Assembly (NCBI RefSeq): GCF_036320965.1
Contig: NC_092264.1
Span: 10,307,041-10,371,040, forward strand
Reading direction: 5' to 3'
Length of the DNA stretch: 64,000 bases
Origin: Panulirus ornatus
Lineage: Eukaryota; Arthropoda; Malacostraca; Decapoda; Palinuridae
A program made the translations under genes and the position numbers. The notes under the pieces were generated by a model, which worked only from the letters and a program-made list of their open reading frames with translations, made no database searches and was not told the DNA's origin. Positions 1-10,545 of this stretch are shown here, piece by piece. Numbering within the stretch: position 1 is the first letter of the stretch; the number at the start of each line of letters is the position of its first letter.

Positions 1-129
1 GGAGGGAAAATTCTTTAATACCCTTTAATTCTTTACCCTTTAGCCTTTAATATTTACCTATTATACAGTAGCATGAAAAGGCTTTATTGGAAGTTAATTT
101 TCTGAAGAGTACAGTATACACACAGTATA

Positions 130-395
130 GGGGTCATTACACAACAACAGGGTTACATTCATGATGATCAGTCATTATAGCACAATGTCGTTCTATGATA
201 AAAACTTCTGACTGCTTCTAGCAGCTTTCCTCCCACACTGTAAATTCATTAAGACCTTTCATACAGGGGTCAACACACAACAGGGTTACATTCATGATGA
301 TCAGTCATTATAAAGCAATGTCATTGTTTGATTAAAAACTTCTGACTGCTTCTAACTGCTTTCCTCCCACACTGTAAATTCATTAAGACCTTCCA
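130..395. repeat. Tandem duplication, unit about 136 bp, two copies
   Basis: The block starting GGGGTCATTACACAACAACA at 130 recurs at 266 with small differences and both copies end in the same CATTAAGACCTT. The second half of each unit is antisense family R reverse transcriptase sequence (the part encoding the GGKLLEAVKSFY region), so the duplication arose after that LINE copy landed here. Bases 1-129 show nothing I recognise. Confidence 0.75.
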
Positions 396-1315
396 CAAGG
401 CAACTCTTTTAACCCTATCATAGGCTTTTACTAGATTCATAAATGTCACATGCAAACCATCTGTTCCTCTAAGTATTTCTCACACATATTCTTTAACTCT
501 ACCACTTCTGAAACCACAATGTCCCTCCCAAATCTGATGCTCTGTTCACACCTTAACTCTCTCAATCACTACCTTTCCATACTACGTATCAGGCAAACTT
601 AACAAAACTTATACCTCAGTAGTCCAAACACTCGCCTTTATCCCCACTGCCTTTATAGATTGGAAAAATACATGCATTCTGCCAATAATCAGGCACTTCA
701 TCATGATCCATGTATACACTCAAAATTCTGACTAGCCAGTCAACAACAGAGTGACTCCCTTTCTTTACAAAGTCAACACCAATACCATCCATTCCAGCTA
801 ACTTGCCACATTTCATCCTTCATAATTACCCTCTTTCTTAATAAATTCAACAGCAATACCATCCATCCAGCCGCCTTGCCACATTTCATTGTTCATAAGG
901 CTTTCACCACCTTTTCTCTCTTCCCAAGACCATTCTCCATGACTCTCTCACTTTGCATATCAATCCGACCCAAACACCCTACATCTGCCACCCTAACATC
1001 AAACATTCAACAGACCTTTAAAATACTTACACCACCTCTCCCTTCACTTCATCTCTACCTGTTACCACTTCCAATTTTCCCCCTATACTAATGTTATTAT
1101 CTGTTCTCTTGTCTTTTGCACATTGTTAACCTCCTTCCAAAACATTTCATTCTCCCCAAAGTTTACTGATACTTGCTCACCCCAACTCTCAATTGCCCTC
1201 TCAACATTTGAACCTTCCTCTTGATCTCCTTCCATTTTCTCTTATACATCCCCAGTATTTGGCACTCCTTCCCTGTAAGTACTATCCAAATGCCTCCCTC
1301 TCACACATTCCCACA
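195..1315 (-). pseudogene. Old fragment of family R (RTE-like) retrotransposon, RT and linker part
   Basis: Read on the minus strand this is a diverged piece of the dominant LINE. The frame at 616-816 keeps the RT entry motif (MDGIGVDFVKKG, then VVDWLVRI and IFPIYKGSGDKGEC). Sequence towards 195 continues into the RT palm and sequence towards 1315 into the endonuclease-RT linker (match to the region encoding KEVNKV, then EMYKRK). Both the 5' endonuclease part and the 3' end are missing, and many frame breaks are present. It is among the older copies. It carries the tandem duplication at 130-395 on its 3' side. Confidence 0.8.
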
Positions 1316-1350
1316 TTAGAGCCTGTAAATATTTATCCTGTGTGATTCTG

Positions 1351-1510
1351 CTGCCAGTGTGGGGGAGGAGGGCTCAGGTAGTAGAGTAAAGGCCCCTCTC
1401 ATCATCCCAACAAATTTAAGGCATACTTCTCTGACTACACTTTATAGTAAGATTGCCACCAGTGAGAAGGAGGGCTCAGGTGGTAGTATAGTGGCCCCTT
1501 CCAATACACT
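1351..1510 (+). repeat. Two units of a short dispersed repeat (GAGGGCTC...GGCCCCT)
   Basis: Two related stretches of about 60 bases, 1351-1410 and 1453-1510, share CTGCCA/TTGCCA, then GGAGGGCTCAGGTRGTAG and GTGGCCCCT or AGGCCCCT. A third copy lies at 2845-2900, just upstream of the decayed LINE at 2944. Such units could be promoter monomers of that LINE's 5' UTR, but this is only inference from position. Confidence 0.55.
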
Positions 1511-1544
1511 CAGCCCACTTAAGTAATATCCCACCAACTATCCT

Positions 1545-1643
1545 TGGAGCAACCCATTAGGTAGTAGGCTGCTGACAGTAGCCACCAAGGGTGGTACTAC
1601 TGTCCTGACTGAGGAGCGTTAAAGTGGTGCCTGGAGCCATCTT
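1545..1643 (+). repeat. S2 SINE-like fragment
   Basis: The segment begins GGAGCAACCCATTAGGTAGT and continues with a GGTGGTACTACTGTCCTGAC block. Related segments occur at 30340-30445 and, more diverged, at the head of the insertion at 17946-18430. I see no clear tRNA-type A and B boxes, so the class of promoter is not shown. The Tigger-like element starts four bases after its end. Confidence 0.5.
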
Positions 1644-1646
1644 ATA

Positions 1647-2572
1647 CAGGTGTTCCCCGATTTATGATGGGTTGCGTTACGATAAACCCATCATAAGTTG
1701 AAAATATAAGTCAAAAATACATTCAATAAAGTACATCTAACCTACCAAACATCATAGCCTAGCCTAGCATACCTTAAACCTTCTTAGAAAAATCATATTT
1801 CTCATCTACAATTATCATAAGCAGCTCTTCCTTAAAAGCTTTAACACCTTCAGTATCAGCACTTGCTGCCTCACCACTAATCTTTACAATATGAAAATTA
1901 TGATGCCTTTGAAGCATTGGAACCACCCATGACTTCATGTAGACATTGCATATATGCAGGATCATTAGTATACCATTTCAGCATATCAAAAAATCCTCTT
2001 GCCTTGGTCTGGATCGTCAATTGGCTAAGTGGTATGTGCTGCATCTGGTCTTACATCAACGTGACAAGTAGTTTTTCCATATCATCAACATGTCCAGCTC
2101 TTTTCTTCATGATGACAGTGGATTTAACCAATGCTGAAGATTTCACTGCATCACTGATTCATTTCTTACCCTTTAAGATGGTCCTAACTCACATGTGATG
2201 GCCATTACTGACTTGCTACCTTCATGCAGGGCAATTATCTTTAATTTCATCTCAAGAGTAATTGCCTTCCTCTTCTCACCTGAGGTAGGAGACACAGATG
2301 GGCAATTTGTAAACATGATGGGATGCAAAAACACAAAACACAAAATAAAAAAAAGAAGAAAAAAACGCTTGCAACACTGAGTGTAAACAGTAACAGTTGT
2401 TTACACACGTGATCGCGCGGCTGACTGAAAACTGTGTCTCGCTGCCACTGCACAGCATCATGAGAGAGTATCATACTGGGAAAAGATCAAAATTCAAAGC
2501 ATGGTTTCTACTGAATGCATATTGCTATCGTACCATTGTAAAGTCGAAAGATCATAAGTCAGGAAGCACCTA
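1647..2572 (-). mobile_element. Tigger/pogo-like DNA transposon, internally deleted
   Basis: The left end (CAGGTGTTCCCCGATTTATG from 1647) and the reverse complement of the right end (TAGGTGCTTCCTGACTTATG from 2572) form imperfect terminal inverted repeats. TA dinucleotides flank both ends (1645-1646 and 2573-2574), the target duplication expected for Tc1/mariner-superfamily elements. The transposase remnant inside lies on the minus strand. At 926 bp the copy is far too short for a full Tigger element and lacks the DDE catalytic region, so it cannot be autonomous. Confidence 0.82.
1774..2290 (-). pseudogene. Tigger-like transposase remnant (N-terminal DNA-binding part only)
   Basis: Minus-strand reading from about 2290 gives GEKRKAITLEMKLKIIALHEG, in which KRKAITLEMKL matches the start of the first helix-turn-helix of Tigger/CENP-B-type transposases. 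After several stops the frame at 1965-1774 gives KISGEAASADTE, a very characteristic segment at the end of the CENPB-type DNA-binding region. The reading then ends in a stop where the NADETG block of the DDE domain would follow. The gene is broken by stops and shifts between the two blocks. Role in a live element: binding the terminal repeats and cut-and-paste excision in the nucleus; this copy cannot do so. Confidence 0.8.
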
Positions 2573-2573
2573 T

Positions 2574-2660
2574 ACTCTCGATGTTAGGATTGTTGGTCTC
2601 ACACTCTCGATGTTAGGATTGCTGGTCTTACACTCTCCATGCTAGGAATGCTGGTCTTAC
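2574..2660. repeat. 29-bp tandem repeat, three units
   Basis: ACTCTCGATGTTAGGATTG recurs at 2574, 2603 and 2632 with a fixed 29-base period. It begins exactly at the right border of the Tigger-like element. Bases 2661-2844 hold nothing recognisable. Confidence 0.85.
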
Positions 2661-2844
2661 TTTCTCCTGACAAGCACCATACACCTACTCACACATTGCT
2701 TATTTCTTTTTTACAGAAGAATTCCTCGAACTCCTATCAACTCGCACAGTTTTAAGTATTATCATGACAGGGTCCACCAAATCTATGGGCCCCAGTCCCT
2801 GGTACCATGGGGTGCTAAGAATCTCCGGGTTTCCATCTGACTCC

Positions 2845-2900
2845 ACTGCCAACAAGAGGGAGGGCTCTAGAAGCAGTAGTAGTGGCCCCTCTCATGACCT
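2845..2900 (+). repeat. Third unit of the GAGGGCTC...GGCCCCT repeat
   Basis: ACTGCCAACAAGAGGGAGGG, then GCAGTAGTAGTGGCCCCTCT. It matches the two units at 1351-1510 and precedes the endonuclease start of the LINE at 2944 by about 50 bases. Confidence 0.5.
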
Positions 2901-2943
2901 TTCCCTCTCTGTTAGACCTTCCTCTTTTTCTGTTCATTCACTG

Positions 2944-5432
2944 TACTAACATTCGTTGTCTCACTAGTAACCAATCCTCTGTTGAACACCATGTCAGGGA
3001 CCTTTGCTGATATCTTACTTCCCTCTGAGACACAGGTGTCTAATAATGTTCTCACAAGTTCCTATTCACATCCAACTATAGTCACACATGATTCCAGTTA
3101 AAAGTTGGTGTTTGTGTATATTCCAACATCAACACACCTGTTGCATGCCTCAAGGACAGTGAGTCCCCAAACTCTGATGTTATGAGGCTCAAGGTCTGTC
3201 TCCAAACTACCGCACTTTTCCTCTGTTTCCCCAACTGCTCTCCTAATTCTTCAAATCTTATATCTTTCTTCGACTATCTAAACTCCTGCCATGAGAAGTT
3301 AACATCCTCTCACCTGCAAGACCAGATTCTCTACCTCTGGGATTTCAATTTTCATCAGAGGGAACGGTTGAATTCCTCCCATACAGGTGGTAGAGGGATT
3401 GCAGTCCTTACATTCTCCAATCTTAATGATTTAGAGAAATCATCTCCACCCTCCTGACTGCTGAGACCACTCTCCTAATATTCTGGATCTGTTTTTTACA
3501 TCTAGTCCAAATTCCCTTCCAGCAGCCCCTTGTAAGTGTAAATACTGGCACCTCAACAAAGTTGATTGGAGTAATGTATGTTACTTCTGTCTCCGCCAAA
3601 TGCATGAGAGAGGTTATTCTTGTGGAAATGGAAGTATTTATCCCCTCTTCCTCCAACACGATCTCTTCATTCAATCCATGTTTCAACCGTTCCTGTTATG
3701 AGGCCATTAAGATAAAGGATCAGGGATACTGGGCTTGAATAAACTCTCCTTCCTCTGACTCCCATTCAGCTTCTATCACTGCCCACAATCACTGCAAGCA
3801 CGTTATTCATGAGACAAAGCATTATTTTTTCAAAGGAAGTGCGATAACCTCTCCTCATCATCACCTGATAGGTCTTTCTGGTCTTTACCTATGGGCACCT
3901 CCAACAACTTCTGTTGCTCTACCTTTCCTGCACTTTCCCATTCTGACGGTACTGAAGCTGTCTCTTCCATAGACAAAGCAAATCTCTTGGGTTCACTTTT
4001 CTCCTCTAACTCCACCTAGAGTAACTCTATAACATTCTTTCACCCCTGATACTCCTCTTACTAATGCTATGCCCCTCCCTGTACTCTCTTTTTGGACTGT
4101 TCAGAAAGCACTTCTCTGGACACAAGCAAGTTTATGGTCCCAATAGCATCCATCGTCTGTTCCATTTCTGCTTAAAAACCAAGACTTTTCCTTCTTGGAA
4201 GCAAGGATTGATACATCCCATCCCTAAGAAGGGTAATTGATCTGACCCCTCTAACTATCATCCTATTGTTTTAACAACTACTATTTCCAAAGTCTTTGAA
4301 TCCCTCCTCAACTCCCATATCCTTAGACACCTTAAAAATCACATTCTTTTCACTGATCACTGGCATGGTTTATGAAAAGCAAAATCCATTGGTGATATTC
4401 TTTCTTATCTTAATAATGTCTGGTCATCATCCTTGAAAAATTTTGTGGAGTCATGTGCAGTTGTCCTTGACACAACCAAAGCTTCTGACAGTGTGGCACT
4501 GGGGGTCTCATCTCTCAGCTTACCTATTTTGTCTTCCCTCCCTCATTTTGCTCCATATCTACCTTCCTCTACAGCCAGTCTATCTCTGTGGTTGTTGATG
4601 GATCAGCCTCTCCCTTCTTTTCCATCAACAGCAGTGTCCCTCAAGGTTGCCATGTCCCCTACACTTTTCTCCTTTTTTTTCAAGTTTCCTCTCCTCCACA
4701 AATAATCAAATGCACTCATACGCCAACAACTCTAACACTGCATTCATGCACATCCTTCAATTCTGCTCCTCTTCGATCAGCATCTCGTCTTGACACAGCT
4801 TCCTCAATAAATTTACTCAGTCTTGGACAGTATATCTCAGTGGGGTAGATGAAATATAGCTAAGTTTAATGCCTCCAAGACCTAGTTTCTACTCATCTCT
4901 CTATCAAAAACTCCTCACAGCTCTTGATTCTCCTTTGACAGGTCTGTAATTCCACCTCTTGACTCAATGCACATACTTGGTATTACTGTAACATCCAATC
5001 TTTCTTGGAAACATTACATTACAGGAACAGTTACTCTGGGCGTGGTTCTAGCCCTGTATCCTTACTTGACAAAGTTGAGTTGAAAGTGGTCTGACTTATA
5101 ATCTGTCCCAGGGTAAATTCCAAACTTGATCCTCTTGCCCAATGCTGCAATGTTGGTTTACTTTCCCTCTTTTATAGGTATTACATAAGTTTTTGTTCAG
5201 GAGAGCTGGCTGTTTGTGTGCCTCCACCACTCGCTATACCATGCAATACTTGGCAAGCTGTTGCATCACATGATTACTGTGTGGCCATCAGCAACTCAAG
5301 GGTGGACTGTTTTGATAACTGCTTCTTTCCCAGCATGTCGAAGCTTTGGAACTCTACCCTCTCACATCTTTCCCAATAGCTATAACCTGGCACATTTCAA
5401 AAGACAGACTCTTCACTTCCTCCAAAATTCAT
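2944..5432 (+). pseudogene. Decayed Jockey/CR1-type non-LTR retrotransposon ORF
   Basis: A plus-strand LINE unrelated in sequence to family R. Shifting between frames one can follow an endonuclease start (SNQSSVEHHVRDL, then SETQV, near 2960-3060), a linker, RT motifs (SLDTSKFMVPIAS near 4110, then PLTIILL, LDTTKASDSVALG at 4470, VPQGC near 4640, SYANNSNT near 4715 where YADD would be expected, FNASKT near 4865, ILGITVTSNLSW near 4975) and the family's typical C-terminus (FPACRSFGTLPSHIFPNSYN, then FKRQTLHFL, ending 5432). The YADD-to-YANN change alone would abolish polymerase activity, and stops are frequent. This is an old dead copy. The RT role is target-primed reverse transcription in the nucleus. 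Confidence 0.72.
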
Positions 5433-5490
5433 AAATACTTTCCCATCTGTTCTTTTTTCTTTTCATAATTCCCTCTCTATCTCAATTATC

Positions 5491-6243
5491 TCTGGAGATA
5501 GGGGAGAAAGAATACTTTCCACGCATTCTTCACGTGTCATAGAAGGCGACTAAAGGGGACGGGAGGGGGGCTAGAAACCCTCCCCTCCTTGTATCTTAAC
5601 TTTCTAAAAGGGGAAACAGGAGTCATGCAGGGAGTGCTCATCCTCCTCGAAGGCTCAGATTGGGGTTTCTAAATGTGTGTGGATGTAACCAAGATAAGAA
5701 AAAAAGGAGAAATAGGTAATATGTTTGAGGAAAGGAACCTGGATGTTTTGGCTCTGTGTGAAACGAAGCTCAAGGGTAAAGGGGAAGAGTGGTTTAGGAA
5801 TGTCTTGGGAATAAAGTCAGGGGTTAGTGAGAGGACAAGAGCAAGGGAAGGAGTAGCACTAAACCTGAAACAGGAGTGGTGGGAGTATGTGACAGAGTGT
5901 AAGAAAGTAAACTCTAGACTGATATGGGTAAAACTGAAAGTGGATGGAGGGAGGTGGGTGATGATTATTGGTGCATATGCACCTGGGCATGAGAAGAAAG
6001 ATCATGAGAGGCAAGTGTTTTGGGAGCAGCTGAGTGAGTGTGTTAGTAGTTTTGATGCACGAGACCGGGTTATAGTGATGGGTGATTTGAATGCAAAGGT
6101 GAGTAATGTGGCAGTTGAGGGAATAATTGGTGTACATGGGGTGTTCAGTGTTGTAAATAGAAATGGTGAAAAGCTTGTAGATTTATGTGCCAAAAAAGGA
6201 CTGGTGATGGGGAATGCCTGGTTTAAAAAGAGAGATATACATA
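5491..6243 (+). mobile_element. Family R copy B, 5' part (leader plus endonuclease)
   Basis: Carries a complete-looking 5' end: a palindrome (TATCTCTGGAGATA) at about 5487-5500, then GGGGAGAAAGAATACTT and the hairpin-rich leader. The coding sequence is open from 5673 to the break at about 6236 and shows the APE endonuclease motifs ETKLKG, GAYAPGHEKKDHE, VMGDLNAKVSN and NAWFKKRDIH. The element is cut at GAGATATACAT, where copy C is inserted, and resumes at 9443. It belongs to the older, long-3'UTR class. Confidence 0.85.
5673..6236 (+). pseudogene. Endonuclease part of family R ORF (copy B)
   Basis: About 188 residues of the APE-type endonuclease open without a break. Visible catalytic-region residues are the E of ETKLKG (near residue 30) and the D and N of GDLNAK (near residue 136). 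The final SDH histidine lies beyond the copy C insertion and is found at about 9554-9562 (there changed to SDQ). Met at 5673 corresponds to the internal Met also used in other copies; some copies could start about 25 codons upstream (see 42707). In a live element this domain nicks target DNA to prime reverse transcription. Confidence 0.8.
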
Positions 6244-9200
6244 TCTATATTTATATTTATTATACTTTGTCGCTGTCTCCCGCGTTTGCGAGGTAGCGCA
6301 AGGAAACAGACGAAAGAAATGGCCCAACCCCCCCCATCCACATGTATATACATACGTCCACACACGCAAATATACATACCTACACAGCTTTCCATGGTTT
6401 ACCCCAGACGCTTCAATGCCTTGATTCAATCCACTGACAGCACGTCAACCCCGGTATACCACATCGCTCCAATTCACTCTATTCCTTGCCCTCCTTTCAC
6501 CCTCCTGCATGTTCAGGCCCCGATCACACAAAATCTTTTTCACTCCATCTTTCCACCTCCAATTTGGTCTCCCTCTTCTCCTCGTTCCCTCCAACTCCGA
6601 CACATATATCCTCTTGGTCAATCTTTCCTCACTCATTCTCTCCATGTGCCCAAACCACTTCAAAACACCCTCTTCTGCTCTCTCAACCACGCTCTTTTTA
6701 TTTCCACACATCTCTCTTACCCTTACGTTACTCACTCGATCAAACCACCTCACACCACACATTGTCCTCAAACATCTCATTTCCAGCACATCCATCCTCC
6801 AGCGCACAACTCTATCCATAGCCCACGCCTCACAACCATACAACATTGTTGGAACCACTATTCCTTCAAACATACCCATTTTTGCTTTCCGAGATAATGT
6901 TCTCGACTTCCACACATTCTTCAAGGCTCCCAGAATTTTCGCCCCCTCCCCCACCCTATGATCCACTTCCGCTTCCATGGTTCCATCCGCTGCCAGATCC
7001 ACTCCCAGATATCTAAAACACTTCACTTCCTCCAGTTTTTCTCCATTCAAACTCTCCTCCCAATTGACTTGACCCTCAACCCTACTGTACCTAATAACCT
7101 TGCTCTTATTCACATTTACTCTTAACTTTCTTCATCCACACACTTTACCAAACTCAGTCACCAGCTTCTGCAGTTTCTCACATGAATCAGCCACCAGCGC
7201 TGTATCATCAGCGAACAACAACTGACTCACTTCCCAAGCTCTCTCATCCCCAACAGACTTCATACTTGCCCCTCTTTCCAAAACTCTTGCATTTACCTCC
7301 CTAACAACCCCATCCATAAACAAATTAAACAACCATGGAGACATCACACACCCCTGCCGCAAACCTACATTCACTGAGAACCAATCACTTTCCTCTCTTC
7401 CTACACGTACACATGCCTTACATCCTCGATAAAAATTTTTCACTGCTTCTAACAACTTTCCTCCCACACCATATATTCTTAATACCTTCCACAGAGGATC
7501 TCTATCAAATGCCTTCTCCAGATCCATAAATGCTACATACAAATCCATTTGCTTTTCTAAGTATTTCTCACATACATTCTTCAAAGCAAACACCTGATCC
7601 ACACATCCTCTACCACTTCTGAAACCACACTGCTCTTCCCCAATCTGATGCTCTGTACATGCCTTCACCCTCTCAATCAATACCCTCCCATATAATTTAC
7701 CAGGAATACTCAACAAACTTATACCTCTGTAATTTGAGCACTCACTCTTATCCCCTTTGCCTTTGTACAATGGCACTATGCACGCATTCCGCCAATCCTC
7801 AGGCACCTCACCATGAGTCATACATACATTAAATAACCTTACCAACCAGTCAACAATACAGTCACCCCCTTTTTTAATAAATTCCACTGCAATACCATCC
7901 AAACCTGCTGCCTTGCCGGCTTTCATCTTCCGCAAAGCTTTCACTACCTCTTCTCTGTTTACCAAAACATTTTCCCTAACCCTCTCACTTTGCACACCAC
8001 CTCGACCAAAACTCCCTATATCTGCCACTCTATCATCAAACACATTCAACAAACCTTCAAAATACTCACTCCATCTCCTTCTCACATCACCACTACTTGT
8101 TATCACCTCCCCATTTGCGCCCTTCACTGAAGTTCCCATATGCTCCCTTGTCTTACGCACTTTATTTACCTCCTTCCAGAACATCTTTTTATTCTCCCTA
8201 AAATTTAATGATACTCTCTCACCCCAACTCTCATTTGCCCTTTTTTTCACCTCTTGCACCTCCCTCTTGACCTCCTGTCTCTTTCTTTTATACATCTCCC
8301 ACTCAATTGCATTTTTTCCCTGCAAAAATCGTCCAAATGCCTCTCTCTTCTCTTTCACTAATACTCTTACTTCTTCATCCCACCACTCACTACCCTTTCT
8401 AATCAACCCACCTCCCACTCTTCTCATGCCACAAGCATCTTTTGCACAATCCATCACTGATTCCCTAAATACATCCCATTCCTCCCCCACTCCCCTTACT
8501 TCCATTGTTCTCACCTTTTTCCATTCTGAACTCAGTCTCTCCTGGTACTTCCTCGCACAGGTCTCCTTCCCAAGCTCACTTACTCTCACCACCCTCTTCA
8601 CCCCAACATTCACTCTTCTTTTCTGAAAACCCATACAAATCTTCACCTTAGCCTCCACAAGATAATGATCAGACATGCCTCCAGTTGCACCTCTCAGCAC
8701 ATTAACATCCAAAAGTCTCTCTTTCGCACGCCTGTCAATTAACACGTAATCTAATAACGCTCTCTGGCCATCTCTCCTACTTACATAAGTATACTTATGT
8801 ATATCTCGCTTTTTAAACCAGGTATTCCCAATCATCAGTCCTTTTTCAGCACATAAATCTACAAGCTCTTCACCATTTCCATTTACAACACTGAACACCC
8901 CATGTATACCAATTATTCCCTCAACTGCCACATTACTCACCTTTGCATTCAAATCACCCATCACTATAACCCGGTCTCGTGCATCCAAACCACTAACACA
9001 CTCATTTAGCTGCTCCCAAAACACTTGCCTCTCATGATCTTTCTTCTCATGCCCAGGTGCATATGCACCAATAATCACCCATCTCTCTCCATCAACTTTC
9101 AGTTTTACCCATATTAATCGAGAATTTACTTTCTTACATTCTATCACATACTCCCACAACTCCTGTTTCAGGAGTATTGCTACTCCTTCCCTTGCTCTTG

Positions 9201-9442
9201 TCCTCTCACTAACCCCTGACTTTACTCCCCAGACATTCCCAAACCACTCTTCCCCTTTATCCTTGAGCTTCGTTTCACTCAAAGCCAAAACATCCAGGTT
9301 CCTTTCCTCAAACATACTACCTATCTCTCCTTTTTTCACATCTTGGTTACATCCACACACATTTAGGCACCCTACTCTGAGCCTTCGAGGAGGATGAGCA
9401 CTCCCCGCGTGACTCCTTCTTGTTTCCCATTTTAGAAAGTTA
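6244..9442 (-). mobile_element. Family R copy C, near full length, young class
   Basis: Read on the minus strand it runs from TAACTTTCTAAAATGGGAAAC at 9442 through the single ORF to a short 3' UTR and the conserved tail (rc of ACTTTGTCGCTGTCTCCCGC at 6264-6283), followed by an AT-rich tail. Only about 100 bases of the leader are missing. It is inserted in opposite orientation into copy B. About 12 bases of the target (AAGTATACGTAT in other copies) are missing at the junction, and I find no clear target-site duplication. Confidence 0.9.
6445..9360 (-). pseudogene. Family R endonuclease/reverse transcriptase ORF with one premature stop
   Basis: About 971 codons in one frame, interrupted only by a TGA at 7132-7134 where other copies have AGA (the first R of GRRKLR). 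The first 742 residues read: APE endonuclease with ETKL (29-32), GAYAPG (98-103), GDLNAK (135-140) and SDH (230-232); a charged linker (about 240-480); RT with AGLDGI (485), NYRGISLL (543), GFRSGRG (579), MDLEKAFD (612-619), RQGCVMSP (668-675) and FADDT (716-720). After the stop come NVNKSKVIRYSR, FRYLGVDLAADG and the C-terminal block with CLRTMCGVRWFD and KWFGHMERMSEERL. A 9-base in-frame deletion removes part of the DRVDRDA segment after MDLEKAFD. The architecture fits the RTE superfamily. The full protein would nick DNA and reverse-transcribe its own RNA; this copy would lose RT motifs 6-7 and the C-terminus. Confidence 0.9.
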
Positions 9443-10545
9443 ATAAGTAGGAGAGATGGGCAGAGAGCATTATTGGATTATGTGTTAATTGATAGGCACG
9501 CGAAAGAGAGACTTTTGGATGTTAATGTGCTGAGAGGTCCAACTGGAGGGATGTCTGATCAATATCTTGTGGAGGCGAAATTGAAGATTTGTAGAGGTTT
9601 TCAGAAAACAAGAGAGAAAGTTGGGGTGAAGAGAGTGGTGAGAGTAAGTGAGCTTGGGAAGGAGACTTGTGTGAGGAAGTACCAGGAGAGACTGAGTACA
9701 GAATGGAAAAAGGTGAGAACAAAGGACGTAAAGGGAGTGGAGGAGGAATGGGATGTATTTAGGGAAGCAGTGATGGCTTGTGCAAAAGATGCTTGTGGCA
9801 TGAGAATTGTGGGAGGTGGGCAGATTAGAAAGGGTAGTGAGTGGTGGGATGAAGTAGTAAGGTTATTAGTGAAAGAGAAGAGAGGCATTTGGATGATTTT
9901 TGCTGGGAAATAATGCAAATGAGTGGCAGATGTATAAAAGAAAGAGGCAGGAGGTCAAGAGAAAGGTGCAAGAGGTGAAAGAGAGGGCAAATGAGAGTTG
10001 TGGTGAGAGAGTATCATTAAATTTTAGGGAGAATAAAAAGATCTTTTAGAAGGAGGTAAATAAAGTGCGTACAACAAGGGAACAAATGGGAACATCAGTG
10101 ATGGGGGCTAATGGGGAGGTGATAACAAGTAGTGGTGAAGTGAGAAGATGGAGTGAGTATTTTGAAGGTTTGTTGAATGTGTTTCATGATAAGAGTGGTA
10201 GATATAGGATGTTTTGGTCGAGGTGGTGTGCAAAGTGAGATGGTCAGGGAGAATGGTTTGGTAAACAGAGAAGAGGTCGTGAAAGCTTTGTGGAAGATGG
10301 AAGCCGGCAAGGTGGCAGGTTTGGATGGTACTGCAATGGAAAATATTAAAAATCAGGGTGACTGTGTTGTTGACTGGATAGTAAGGATATTCAATGTATG
10401 TGCCAGAGTGAAGTGCCTGAGGATTGGCAGAATGCATGCATAGTGCCACCATACAAAGGCAAAGGGGATATAGTTGAGTGTTCAAATTACAGAGGTATAC
10501 GTTTTTGAGTATTCCTGGGAAATTATATGGGAGAGTATTGATTGA
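9443..10545 (+). pseudogene. Family R copy B, middle part (endonuclease end, linker, RT start)
   Basis: Continues copy B after the copy C insertion. The frame 9473-9913 covers the end of the endonuclease (LLDVNVLRGPTGGMSDQYLV, the catalytic-region H being Q) and the linker. After a frame break the frame 10177-10443 holds the RT entry (GLDGTAMENIKNQGD, diverged from VEFIKKGGD). At 10545 it is cut by the younger fragment E. Several stops and shifts show an old copy. Confidence 0.85.

Noticed and set aside
616..816. Independent small gene
   Set aside because: The peptide is the RT motif 1 segment of an old family R copy.
5491..5640. HDV-like ribozyme at the family R 5' end
   Set aside because: Some RTE and R2 elements have one, so I tried to fit P1-P4. 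A P3-like CACG/CGTG and a P4-like hairpin can be drawn, but no strand pairs with the first bases as P1 requires.
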